A DNA stretch of 64,000 nt from Desulfosporosinus lacus DSM 15449 (GCF_900129935.1 NZ_FQXJ01000005.1:124001-188000), one strand, 5' to 3'. Numbered from the stretch's first letter, positions 26,939 through 34,799 are shown. Program-made: numbers and translations. Notes: generated by a model not told the origin, from the letters alone.

Positions 26939-26968
26939 AAATAAACCAAATTTCGAATCAATTCTAGA

Positions 26969-27007
26969 AGAATGGACCATTTCAGAAATTCTGAAATGGT
27001 CCATTCT
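26969..27007 (-). terminator. Perfect 18-bp hairpin directly after dsrK
   Basis: AGAATGGACCATTTCAGA (26969-26986) pairs with its exact reverse complement at 26990-27007 with a 3-base loop, 30 bases after the dsrK stop. A likely transcription end or mRNA 3'-protecting structure for dsrMK, although no U-run follows. Confidence 0.6.
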
Positions 27008-27036
27008 AAAAACATCGATTACTATCGACAGATTGC

Positions 27037-28638
27037 CTATTCTAGAAACTCAAGGAAAGGTTTTTTCAAGCTCACAAGAGCATTTACCATAAGTTCAACT
27101 AAACCGCCATACTGAAGGTTGTACTTCTCGGTTGCATCGTAATGTTCAAGAAGACCTCTCATAGCCCCTTTGCAGTTAGAACAAGGAGCACAGATGTATT
27201 TAGGGGTTGAGGTATCCTCCATAGTTCCTTTAAATGCTCCAAGAATCTGGTTGAATTTCACCCGTGAAGCAACTTGCGTTCTAAACTCAGGGAAGTTAGC
27301 AGAATTCATGATAGCGAATCCGCTTCCTCCGCCACAACAATAGTTGTCTACACCATGGGGAGTCATTTCTCTAAACTGAGGACAAATAGCTTTAAGGACA
27401 TTGCGTTGTGGTTCCACAATTCCCATTTGTCGCACGACATTACATGGATCGTGAAGAGTCACTGGAAAGTTATTCTTACTGGGATCAAGGATTAGACGTT
27501 TACTCTTAACCATATCCCAAAGAAGAGGTAAACAGCTTTCCACAGGAAGTCTATCAGTACCCATACGATCAGCTGTAATCATTGAAGCCTTATGGGCGTG
27601 ACCGCACTCTGCCACTACTAGTCTCTTAACGCCAAAATCTTTGGCAACTTTCATCTGCATCGTAGCAATTTTCTTAGCCTGAACATCATCATACCAAAGA
27701 CCGTAGTTTACGCTGTCATACCCCATGATTTCACTGCTAAGGGTCCAATTTAAGCCAGCTGCATCAAAGAGAATGGCGAAAGCAACGGGGTTTTCCGGCC
27801 AGGCCATAAACTCTCCGGCATTATGCAGCACTAAGATATCGGCACCTTTTTTGTCTACCGGGAATTTAAGTTTAATACCAAATTTTTCTTCAGTATCTTC
27901 CTCTAAAAACTCCAGAGTATCTAAAAAAGCTGGTTTACTTAACCCTGTTGATGAACCAGTTTTAATCTGCAACATCGTCCCTTTAGTATGAAGAGGAGTC
28001 GGGGCAATCCCCATTTCTTGGCTGAAAATCTTGCGAATTTCTTTCGTGAGGATGGCGTTATCCAATCCCAATGGACATGTTTGAGCACAACGACGGCAAA
28101 GATTACAGCGATAAGCTAATTCTCCCAGCCGAGCAATTGTTTCCCAATTCACATCGATATCTGCCCCTACAAAACCTCCAAGAAGCTTTCCGCTCGTCGT
28201 AAAATACTTCTTTACGATTTTTCGCAAAACCTCGGAGCGGTAGATCGGGCGATACAGTTCATTGTTTCCTGCTGCTGTATAGATATGACAGGCATCTGAA
28301 CATGTATTGCATTTCGCACAGTATTCGAAGGACAATAACAACGGTTGCAGAACACCATTATTAGCATCGGAAAAGATTTTTTCTAAACCGCTGAGGAACT
28401 TTCGAACGAATTCGTCTTCTTCCTCTTTAGTTTTTGGGCGAGTCAGGGTATCAATTCCAATATAACCATCTAACGACGTACAATATTTCTCTTTCCAGGC
28501 AGGTTTAGGATCAGTCAAAGGGGACTCCATCCCTGGTTTATCATATGGCGCTAATAAAGGTATGAGATTGTCCAACTTGATTAGTTGCTCATCTGAACGC
28601 CCCATATCCTTTGGTCGTAAATCTTTTTGATCTAACAT
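27037..28638 (-). CDS. dsrK: DsrK, HdrD-like iron-sulfur subunit of the DsrMK membrane complex
   Basis: Cytoplasmic Fe-S protein related to heterodisulfide reductase HdrD; with DsrM it passes electrons from menaquinol toward the DsrC trisulfide. It has two [4Fe-4S] motifs, CAKCNTCSDACHIY (about residues 107-120) and CNLCRRCAQTCPLG (about 178-191). C-terminal Cys-rich CCG-type regions follow: HDPCNVVRQMG, YCCGGGSGF (about 436) and CAPCSNCKG (about 491). At 533 residues it is typical of DsrK. It follows dsrM by 44 bases and ends before two strong hairpins. Confidence 0.93.
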   Translation of the reverse strand: MLDQKDLRPKDMGRSDEQLIKLDNLIPLLAPYDKPGMESPLTDPKPAWKEKYCTSLDGYIGIDTLTRPKTKEEEDEFVRKFLSGLEKIFSDANNGVLQPLLLSFEYCAKCNTCSDACHIYTAAGNNELYRPIYRSEVLRKIVKKYFTTSGKLLGGFVGADIDVNWETIARLGELAYRCNLCRRCAQTCPLGLDNAILTKEIRKIFSQEMGIAPTPLHTKGTMLQIKTGSSTGLSKPAFLDTLEFLEEDTEEKFGIKLKFPVDKKGADILVLHNAGEFMAWPENPVAFAILFDAAGLNWTLSSEIMGYDSVNYGLWYDDVQAKKIATMQMKVAKDFGVKRLVVAECGHAHKASMITADRMGTDRLPVESCLPLLWDMVKSKRLILDPSKNNFPVTLHDPCNVVRQMGIVEPQRNVLKAICPQFREMTPHGVDNYCCGGGSGFAIMNSANFPEFRTQVASRVKFNQILGAFKGTMEDTSTPKYICAPCSNCKGAMRGLLEHYDATEKYNLQYGGLVELMVNALVSLKKPFLEFLE

Positions 28639-28682
28639 ACTTTGATCCCTCTTTCCATAAAGTTAAGACACACGAATCAGAG

Positions 28683-29573
28683 TTATTTCTCGGGTGCGAC
28701 GGGTGGCTTAATATGAGGAGCAGACCATGAGGTGGTCGGACGGAATGACGCTGCATTTTTCACTTGTTGCTCAACACCACTCCCTTTGAGATTCGGGTTA
28801 TTATCCCATAGAACCTTATGGAACGTAAAATACTTGCCAACATAGTGGCTCATTTTGCTGATTGGAATATAAGTTAACATAATACCTACAAGGACAACAT
28901 GTAAAGTGAGTAAGCCATCGGCAACAAAAGGCGTAAAAGTAACAAGGTTTCCAGTTACTTCCCTTGCATAGCCAAAGGATAAATCATTTCCCCATGTGAA
29001 AATTCCTGTAATGAGTGCAACAAAAATCAATAAAAGATTAAAATATTCTTGAGGAGTTGTGTATTTTTTCAACGTATTATCGAACGCTCTGCGAAGAAAC
29101 AGCATCCCTGAACCCAAAGCACCCAAAGCAAGCCCGATATACCCAGTAACAATGGAAAGGTAGAAAACCAACAGCCCCAAAATACTTGAACTGTCAGCTG
29201 CGACAAGAATCCCATTGAGTTCAAACATCGCCCCTATGACCAATAAGATTGTCCAAGCCATTATCAAGTAAATTCCTAAATGCAACGCGTAAGAAATCCA
29301 CCAGAAAGGACGCTGATTTTCAAATAATTTTTTAATAAAAATAATTTCTTTAAGCATTTCAATTATTTCTCTCATGTGAGAAACTTCATGTGGTTTACTC
29401 CACCAAGCCGTTTCCTCGTAGTAGGAGCCTCCGTGTTCATACCCCTTTTCTTTAGGGACAGGATAGAGATCCATTCTACCATGAAAGGGCATTCCTGCAA
29501 ACTGATACGCTTTGTAAACAGATATTCCTAGGAAAAGAACAATGGATAGATACGCAATAATACTAAGAATCAC
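28683..29573 (-). CDS. dsrM: DsrM, cytochrome b-type membrane subunit
   Basis: Integral membrane protein of the NarI/HdrE family carrying heme b and a menaquinol site. There are about six hydrophobic segments, with candidate heme-ligand His residues in WISYALHLGIYLIM (about residues 100-113) and LLTLHVVLVGIMLTYIPISKMSHYVGKY (about 217-245). It starts with GTG at 29573 behind AAGGAGG. dsrJOP are not present, so this looks like the DsrMK-only form reported for Gram-positive sulfate reducers. A dyad shared with the dsr leader lies about 115 bases upstream. Confidence 0.92.
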   Translation of the reverse strand: MILSIIAYLSIVLFLGISVYKAYQFAGMPFHGRMDLYPVPKEKGYEHGGSYYEETAWWSKPHEVSHMREIIEMLKEIIFIKKLFENQRPFWWISYALHLGIYLIMAWTILLVIGAMFELNGILVAADSSSILGLLVFYLSIVTGYIGLALGALGSGMLFLRRAFDNTLKKYTTPQEYFNLLLIFVALITGIFTWGNDLSFGYAREVTGNLVTFTPFVADGLLTLHVVLVGIMLTYIPISKMSHYVGKYFTFHKVLWDNNPNLKGSGVEQQVKNAASFRPTTSWSAPHIKPPVAPEK

Positions 29574-29678
29574 AATCCCAACCTCCTTCTCTTGTTATCC
29601 ATGCACACTTTATCTTAAGTGAGTTTGTATGGCTTGTAAAATTATCATTTCTCATTATACTATCGCAGAAATTGATGA

Positions 29679-29696
29679 CTGTGTAAATTAGTACTT
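29679..29696. promoter_or_regulatory. Candidate regulatory half-dyad upstream of dsrM
   Basis: CTGTGTAAATTAGTACTT shares the 11-mer TGTGTAAATTA with the dyad in the fer-dsr leader (25002-25019); the second half-site is less conserved. A TATAAT lies at 29659-29654 (minus strand) without a good -35, which would fit an activated promoter. Confidence 0.35.
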
Positions 29697-29750
29697 TCTA
29701 AGGAAAATAACAGTTTTATTACAATTTTCATTTAATTTTAAAATAATAAA

Positions 29751-29785
29751 GAGCATCTCCGAAGAAATACCTTGCAGAGATGCTC
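29751..29785 (-). terminator. Terminator after the small hydrophobic protein genes
   Basis: GAGCATCTC (29751-29759) pairs with GAGATGCTC (29777-29785). On the minus strand it is followed by TTTATTATTTT. It lies 20 bases after the stop at 29805. Confidence 0.7.
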
Positions 29786-29804
29786 CTCATATTTTGATTA
29801 GTTT

Positions 29805-29906
29805 TTAAAAGATTACTCCTAGAGCGATGAGAATAAGGATAGCGATTGAGATTATGCCTACACCAATATAACTCCCTACACCACAGCCGACTCCGTATCC
29901 GTACAT
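29805..29906 (-). CDS. YjcZ-like small hydrophobic protein (33 aa)
   Basis: Begins MYGYGVGCGVGSY, then one hydrophobic helix to the C-terminus (IISIAILILIALGVIF). AAAGGAGGAG lies 6 bases before the ATG at 29906. Size and the Tyr/Gly start plus single C-terminal helix resemble YjcZ-type sporulation-associated small proteins; function unknown. Paired with a similar gene 46 bases upstream and followed by a terminator. Confidence 0.7.
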   Translation of the reverse strand: MYGYGVGCGVGSYIGVGIISIAILILIALGVIF

Positions 29907-29952
29907 GAAAGCTCCTCCTTTCAAATCGACGAACAATTATGCTTGATTTTTA

Positions 29953-30063
29953 CTAGAATACAATTCCCATTGCTATGAGCAGAAGGATAATAACCACTAC
30001 AACAGCAATTCCGGATAACCAGTTAGGTCCATGTGCTCCTTCGACAACTCCACCAAATGCCAT
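29953..30063 (-). CDS. Small single-helix hydrophobic protein (36 aa)
   Basis: MAFGGVVEGAHGPNWLSG followed by a C-terminal membrane helix rich in Val/Ile/Leu. GTGGAGG precedes the ATG at 30063. It shares the Gly-rich start and the same ending (IAMGIVF against IALGVIF) with the neighbour at 29805-29906, so the two are likely paralogues of a YjcZ-like class. Confidence 0.68.
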   Translation of the reverse strand: MAFGGVVEGAHGPNWLSGIAVVVVIILLLIAMGIVF

Positions 30064-30261
30064 TTTATATTCCTCCACTTCCTGTAATTTATGGTTAATT
30101 TTCTTAATTTAATGTATGCATAGTGAGAAAAACTGTTACTAAATTATGGAAGTTTAAACTTGGCTTAAATCATAAATCTTTTGGAAACTTTATTATCCTA
30201 TAGTTTTGGTATAACATATAATTGGTTTTTAAGTAAGCCGAAAAAAATTAGGAGGAAATCA

Positions 30262-31014
30262 ATGAAAGCACTGATTACGTTAACTTCCAGTGAATCGAAA
30301 CGACTAATCGCAAAAGGGATAAAAGGAATGTCCAGTATACAAAATGCAATGGAAAAGCATACTGTCATCGTGGCCGGCGGTACGACGAATGCTTTTGTAG
30401 CTGAAGAGTTACTTGGTATACAGCTTGAGGACAAAACCAGTTATACAATGGGTATCGTCACCGGAGGAGAGTTAGGAGTCAGTAAGTCTTCCAAAAAAAT
30501 ACCTCCCTATGTTATTGCTAACGGGCAGTCTCAAGAAATTTCTTGGAAAGATTGCTTACCTAAATTGCAAAGAGGAGACGTTTTTATCAAAGGTGGTAAT
30601 GCCGTAGACCACACCGGCTTAGCAGCAGTAATGGTTTCGGATTCAATGGGAGGAACGATCGGAGCAGCTCAAGGGACCCTTTGTGCCCGAGGTATCGAAT
30701 TGGTTGTACCTATTGGGCTAGAAAAAATGATTCCAGATGTGAGAGCAGCTGTTGAATTTATGACTAAATCTTCAGTCGACGAAGCGATTGGAAATAAGGT
30801 TGGCCTTATTCCAATGGTTGGAGCAACCGTTGTCACAGAATTGTCCGCTCTGGAAATTCTCTATGACCTTGAGGCACGATGTATTGCTTCGGGTGGAGTT
30901 GATGGTTCAGAAGGTTCTGTGACGATTGCTATTGAAGGGCTTGATGAAGAAGTTCAGCGGGCAATTCAGGACATAAAATCTTTAAAAGGTGAACCTCAAG
31001 TGAAAGTTCACTAG
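30262..31014 (+). CDS. Conserved-looking protein of unknown function (250 aa)
   Basis: Starts at the ATG at 30262 directly after AGGAGG; the frame upstream to 30181 has no site. The sequence looks like a Rossmann-like or sugar-isomerase-like alpha/beta protein. It has HTVIVAGGTTNAFVAEEL (about residues 32-49) as a possible nucleotide-binding loop, GDVFIKGGNAVDHTGLAAV (about 105-123), a Gly-rich GTIGAAQGT, and LIPMVGATVVTELSALEIL (about 185-203). There is no signal peptide or membrane segment. I cannot name the family. It is monocistronic with its own terminator. Confidence 0.85.
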   Translation: MKALITLTSSESKRLIAKGIKGMSSIQNAMEKHTVIVAGGTTNAFVAEELLGIQLEDKTSYTMGIVTGGELGVSKSSKKIPPYVIANGQSQEISWKDCLPKLQRGDVFIKGGNAVDHTGLAAVMVSDSMGGTIGAAQGTLCARGIELVVPIGLEKMIPDVRAAVEFMTKSSVDEAIGNKVGLIPMVGATVVTELSALEILYDLEARCIASGGVDGSEGSVTIAIEGLDEEVQRAIQDIKSLKGEPQVKVH

Positions 31015-31100
31015 ATTGATTAAACAAAAAGCTGTCTCAACAACTTCTTTTAGTTCTGAGATGGATAAGGATCAATAAATTAGTTTCCGACTAATACTAT

Positions 31101-31156
31101 AGATGGTTGTTGTTTCATGAATGTTTTTACATCATAAACAACAACCATCTTTTTAA
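31101..31156 (+). terminator. Rho-independent terminator
   Basis: AGATGGTTGTTGTTT (31101-31115) pairs exactly with AAACAACAACCATCT (31136-31150), followed by TTTTAAC. It ends the plus-strand transcript of the 250-aa protein gene and may also serve the converging methyltransferase gene. Confidence 0.8.
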
Positions 31157-31174
31157 CTTTTTTAATTATTTTAA

Positions 31175-32323
31175 TTATTTCTCATATGGCTCTCTTGGCG
31201 GACGAGGACCAAAAAATTGAAAATAATGACATTCCAATCGGCCATTATAGAGCTTACGACTTTTATCCCAGCGTCGCCCAATTAACCTTTCCGGGAATTG
31301 GTAAGTAGTAAGCATATGAAGTGACCAGTCATATAATCGATTAAACGTTTCACCAAGTTCAAGATAAAGTCCTTCCACATCTTTGATATCCCCAAGCCGT
31401 TCACCATAAGGCGGATTAGCTATCATGTGTCCATATTTAAATCTGGACCTGACTTCTGCCACAGGTAATCGTTGAAAATGTATAACATCATCAACACCCG
31501 CCTCAACAGCATGTGTGCGAGCCAATGCCAGAGCATTAGGGTCAATATCAGAACCGTAGATATGTAATGGAGTATTGCGTTGCCAAAGATCTAAACCTTC
31601 CTGCCATGCCTCCTGCCAAAGCACTTTAGGAATACGCGGCCATTTCTCAGCTGCGAAGCTTCTTTTAAGGCCTGGCGCACGGTTTTGAGCTATAAAGGCT
31701 GCCTCAATGGGAATAGTTCCAGTTCCGCAAAAAGGGTCAATTAAGGTGCGATCCTTGTTCCAGAAGCTAAGCTGAATCATAGCCGCCGCTAAAGTTTCTT
31801 TAAGAGGTGCTTGACCGGCAAGTTCTCGATAACCGCGTTTATGAAGACCTGCACCTGAAGTGTCAATGGTTAATGTAACCTTATTGTTTAGCAAAGCAAC
31901 TTCAATCTGATATTGAGGCCCAGTTTCTTCAAACCAACTTCGGCCGTACGTTTCTTTAAGGCGTTCAACAATCGCTTTTTTTACTATGGCTTGACAGTCT
32001 GATACACTAAACAGCTTCGATTTTATAGATTTTCCTTGGACAGGAAAATTTGCATCTTCTGGCAACCATTCTTCCCAAGCAAGAGCTTTTGTTTGTTGAA
32101 AAAGCTCTTCGAATGTCTGGGCTTCAAATGATCCCATTTTTAATAACACGCGATCAGAACTTCGCAACCAAAGGTTTGTTCTGCATATTCCCAACTCATC
32201 AGTTGTAAATGTGACTTTTCCATTTTCCACGACTAATTCTTCATACCCAATTTTTTTAAGTTCACGAGCAACAATGGATTCTAAACCAAATGCGGCTGTT
32301 GCAATCAGCTCAATTTTTGCCAT
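31175..32323 (-). CDS. THUMP-domain class I RNA methyltransferase (RlmL/YpsC-like)
   Basis: 23S rRNA (guanine-N2) methyltransferase family, related to the N-terminal half of E. coli RlmL and B. subtilis YpsC. Residues 1-155 contain a ferredoxin-like plus THUMP region (IELIATAAFGLESIVARELKK). Residues 160-380 are the methyltransferase, with the SAM motif LIDPFCGTGTIPIEAAF (about 192-208) and the catalytic N/DPPY motif MIANPPYGERLGD (about 305). I use the ATG at 32323 after AGAGGTTG. It may be in an operon with ylbF and the upstream small gene. Confidence 0.92.
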   Translation of the reverse strand: MAKIELIATAAFGLESIVARELKKIGYEELVVENGKVTFTTDELGICRTNLWLRSSDRVLLKMGSFEAQTFEELFQQTKALAWEEWLPEDANFPVQGKSIKSKLFSVSDCQAIVKKAIVERLKETYGRSWFEETGPQYQIEVALLNNKVTLTIDTSGAGLHKRGYRELAGQAPLKETLAAAMIQLSFWNKDRTLIDPFCGTGTIPIEAAFIAQNRAPGLKRSFAAEKWPRIPKVLWQEAWQEGLDLWQRNTPLHIYGSDIDPNALALARTHAVEAGVDDVIHFQRLPVAEVRSRFKYGHMIANPPYGERLGDIKDVEGLYLELGETFNRLYDWSLHMLTTYQFPERLIGRRWDKSRKLYNGRLECHYFQFFGPRPPREPYEK

Positions 32324-32434
32324 CTGGATCAACCTCTCTCAATTCAAACGGTAAACCGCCATGTTTGACCGTAAAAATTCGCTTAAACTTTTCTTTTACT
32401 ATCATAAGTTGTGTTTGTCCAAATGGCAAGTTAG

Positions 32435-32774
32435 TTAAGTGTCTATACTCTTAATTCTATTTTTAATGTTTGCCGTTATCTGCTCCATAAACTCTTGAAA
32501 TTTTGAATTAGCTTCGTTTGATAGTAATACTTGACGGTTTCTTATACATGTAGTTTCCATTTCTTTAAGTTTTTCTTGTTTTTCTTTACTCAATTCCAAT
32601 CCCGCCATTTGTTTCCCATGATATTCTTGTTTCACCTTTTGCAACAAACTTGCGAGCTTCCGTATTATGTAGGAGATCATGTTCTGCCTTTTTGAAATCT
32701 CGATACACAGTTGTTTGAGCAATAGCCTCTCCAAGTTCTGTACTCTTCTTTATAATCTCCTCAAGTTGATCCAT
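32435..32774 (-). pseudogene. ylbF: YlbF family regulator with a one-base frameshift
   Basis: YlbF/YmcA-family all-helical protein, a competence and sporulation control protein in Bacillus. Frame 1, from the ATG at 32774 (AAGGA at 8 bases), gives MDQLEEIIKKSTELGEAIAQ to residues TEARK. The family sequence then continues in the next frame as LLQKVKQEYHGKQMAGLELS to the stop at 32435. Removing one T from the TTT at 32648-32646 restores a single 112-residue protein (K-L-L-Q-K). The lesion is in a short run, so a sequencing error or programmed slip are alternatives. Confidence 0.78.
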
Positions 32775-32839
32775 ATACATTATCCTTCTTAATGAGTTCG
32801 ATAATCAGTTATGACTATTCTTAGCCAAGAGCATTACTT

Positions 32840-33133
32840 TTAACCATACTCACTAATTGCATCTACTTTTATCCCTACTGTCATAACTTCTAAGTTCTCA
32901 TTTTCCTGAATATCTTCCGAAAATATGCCTGCCAAGGGCTGGGATACCCATACCCCTTCTTCATTTTTTAACAGTCTGCGTTTATTTTCTTCCACTTTCC
33001 ACGTATCTTCAAGAATAGTTTCTGTAGATTGTTCTCTTAGCGACTCTTTCATAAGTTCTACAAGATGATTTAACATTGAATCATCATAATCTTCAAGGGC
33101 TACATTTACATATGCGCTCAGTGTTCTTATCAT
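32840..33133 (-). CDS. Hypothetical protein (97 aa) upstream of ylbF
   Basis: Acidic, mostly helical first half (MIRTLSAYVNVALEDYDD) and a beta-like second half ending in VMTVGIKVDAISEYG. No membrane segment or known motif. An AGAGGG-type site lies close before the start at 33133. It is transcribed toward ylbF and the RNA methyltransferase. Family not recognised. Confidence 0.7.
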   Translation of the reverse strand: MIRTLSAYVNVALEDYDDSMLNHLVELMKESLREQSTETILEDTWKVEENKRRLLKNEEGVWVSQPLAGIFSEDIQENENLEVMTVGIKVDAISEYG

Positions 33134-33165
33134 TAATAACCCTCTCTCTTTTAATCAATTCCGAG

Positions 33166-33385
33166 ACACCCACTTCTTCAAGTGGGTGTTCCTTATTCTA
33201 CTTCGGTGACGATAGTCTCCGGTGGAGAGTATCGCCGAAGCCGCCGTCCCAATAGGAATGCCTACCGGCGTAGGATAGAGTATCGCCAAGTGCCTTTCCC
33301 AATAGGAACACTTGGCGCGAAGGAGGTAGACTCCCCCACCGAAGTCTCGATGTTCAGCTTTAGCTGAACGAGTTCACTTGCCTGC
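33166..33385 (-). mobile_element. Hairpin-rich element, candidate IS200/IS605-derived MITE or structured RNA
   Basis: About 220 bases with no open frame. Minus strand, in order: a hairpin GTTCAGCT...AGCTGAAC (33369-33352), a GGTGGGGGAGTCTACCTCC segment, and two tandem stem-loops. The first has stem CGCCAAGTG/CACTTGGCG (33317-33284) and the second CGCCG/CGGCG (33270-33242). Both show the same loop core TCCTATTGGGA (33307-33297 and 33257-33247). The element closes with a hairpin ACACCCACTT...AAGTGGGTGT (33189-33166). Terminal hairpins without inverted repeats resemble IS200/IS605 ends; the tandem loops suggest a structured RNA. A partial relative lies at 34476-34530. The remainder of the 33134-33528 gap is AT-rich, with the terminator at 33467-33502. 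Confidence 0.45.
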
Positions 33386-33466
33386 CCGCAAATCGATTAC
33401 TTCTATTACATATACACGTATTGTGAGAATCATCTATATCACTATAAATTCAATTCCCAATACATA

Positions 33467-33502
33467 AGAGACATGTTAGAGCATTTCAAGTAACATGTCT
33501 CT
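33467..33502. terminator. Stem-loop terminator
   Basis: AGAGACATGTTA (33467-33478) pairs exactly with TAACATGTCTCT (33491-33502), 26 bases beyond the alpha/beta hydrolase stop. A T-rich tail lies on the plus side (TTGTGTTTTC); it lacks a U-run on the minus side. Confidence 0.6.
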
Positions 33503-33528
33503 TTGTGTTTTCATTTTAGGTAACTAAA

Positions 33529-34287
33529 TCAATTCAAGTCCAAAAAGTTAATAATAGCTTTATTAACCTGATCCGGCTGCTCTAGCATAGCCATATGTCC
33601 AGCCTCAGTTATAAGAGTTATGTTTGAATGTGGTAGTTCTTTGCAAAGGTATTTAGAGTATTTAGGGGGAGTCATTTGATCATCTTGCCCACAAATGACT
33701 AAAGTTGGGTTGTTGATATCCTGGACACGATCCATGATATTAAATTCATTACAAGCTTGTAAATCAGCCTGATAAACTTCGATTGGAACACTTTTCATTT
33801 CTTGAGTTGCTTTTTCTAGAATATCAGGGGAAATATTGCTTGAATAGCTGTATTTAACAATTTGGAGAGGGTGTTTACCCATAGATAGTAAATCTAAAAA
33901 CGAAGAGCTTACTGGCAGTCTTGCCCCACTGCCGATAATAATTAATCCTTTAAGCGCTTCTGAATGTTCTAAACCCAGATCTAAGGCTATTACCCCGCCC
34001 ATAGAATGCCCAACAATATAAAACATTCTTAACTCTAACGCTTGCGCAAAACCCCAAACAAATTCCCGATACCCGGTAATACTTTCAATTGCCGAACCTT
34101 CTGAACGACCATGTCCCGGAAGATCTGGGGCAATCAAATTGTAGCCCTCGATTCCGGCTAACTGACAGACCCAATTTCCGCTGGTTCCTCCCGCACCGTG
34201 GACAAATACTACAGTAGGGAGACCTGCCTGAAATTCACAACTTTGTCGATAATATGTACTCTTTCCTAAAATATTTATATATGGCAC
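33529..34287 (-). CDS. Alpha/beta hydrolase
   Basis: Serine hydrolase of the alpha/beta fold, 252 residues, no signal peptide. The oxyanion loop is VFVHGAGGTSGNW (residues about 27-39), the next loop is DLPGHGRSEG, the nucleophile elbow is GHSMGG (Ser about 94), the acid lies in VICGQDDQMTP and the His in EAGHMAMLEQP. The substrate is unknown; the nearest broad class is esterase/lipase or C-C hydrolase. It is monocistronic, flanked on both sides by the related hairpin elements (33166-33385 and 34476-34530), which lie in opposite orientation. Confidence 0.92.
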   Translation of the reverse strand: MPYINILGKSTYYRQSCEFQAGLPTVVFVHGAGGTSGNWVCQLAGIEGYNLIAPDLPGHGRSEGSAIESITGYREFVWGFAQALELRMFYIVGHSMGGVIALDLGLEHSEALKGLIIIGSGARLPVSSSFLDLLSMGKHPLQIVKYSYSSNISPDILEKATQEMKSVPIEVYQADLQACNEFNIMDRVQDINNPTLVICGQDDQMTPPKYSKYLCKELPHSNITLITEAGHMAMLEQPDQVNKAIINFLDLN

Positions 34288-34475
34288 TATTTAATCCCCC
34301 TTACGTTCCTATATAATTTATTTGAAATTCTCCCAATATTCTAATTACTATATTTAGTAAGCATTATAATAACAGTTTAGTCAATAGTTTTTTTTCTTAA
34401 CAATTATTATAGCTCAAATTCTTAAGTGATGGGGAATTGGCATTAGATTACGAAATTCGGGAAACATAAGTTAGT

Positions 34476-34530
34476 TTAACTCGTTCAACGAGAGTTGAAC
34501 ATCTAGCTCCCACTTGAGGGAGAGTCTTAT
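34476..34530 (+). repeat. Partial copy of the hairpin element's left end
   Basis: AACTCGTTCA...TGAACATC followed by a G-rich GAGGGAGAGTCTTA parallels the minus-strand start of the 33166-33385 element (AACTCGTTCA...TGAACATC, then GGTGGGGGAGTCTA). The middle 8 bases differ but keep pairing potential. The tandem loops are absent. Apart from this, the 34288-34580 gap is AT-rich and shows no gene. Confidence 0.45.
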
Positions 34531-34580
34531 GCTTGGATAAATTCAAATACATTTTCTTTTAAGAAAGGAGACGAAAACAG

Positions 34581-34709
34581 GTGGGCAATAAGAAAACGGA
34601 TAAATCGAGAACTCATGCCGCCAACCTCGATGACAAACGTCCAAACTCAGATAATGATAAGAAAAAGGTTCCAACCAATACAACAAATAATCCCAAGAAC
34701 CCCTTATAA
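34581..34709 (+). CDS. Small hydrophilic protein (42 aa)
   Basis: GTG start at 34581 with AAAGGAGA 9 bases upstream, encoding a Lys/Asn/Asp-rich polypeptide (GNKKTDKSRTHAANLDDKRP, then N/T/P-rich) with no hydrophobic segment. It looks intrinsically disordered, like small acid-soluble or spore-associated small proteins, but no SASP motif is visible. A strong terminator follows at 34724. Unrecognised. Confidence 0.6.
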   Translation: MGNKKTDKSRTHAANLDDKRPNSDNDKKKVPTNTTNNPKNPL

Positions 34710-34723
34710 GACTTTATAGCATT

Positions 34724-34762
34724 AAAAAGTGGCTGTAACAAACTCTGTTACAGCCACTTTTT
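34724..34762. terminator. Bidirectional terminator
   Basis: AAAAAGTGGCTGTAACA (34724-34740) pairs with TGTTACAGCCACTTTTT (34746-34762) around AACTC, with T-runs on both sides. It ends the converging small genes at 34581 (+) and 34800 (-). Confidence 0.88.
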
Positions 34763-34799
34763 TAGTTATCACTATTTCAGAAACCTTGACGTTGCGTTT

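Noticed and set aside
33226-33317. CRISPR array at the tandem repeats near 33.25 kb
   Set aside because: Only two imperfect units exist, their stems differ, the shared part is an 11-base loop, and no cas gene is near.
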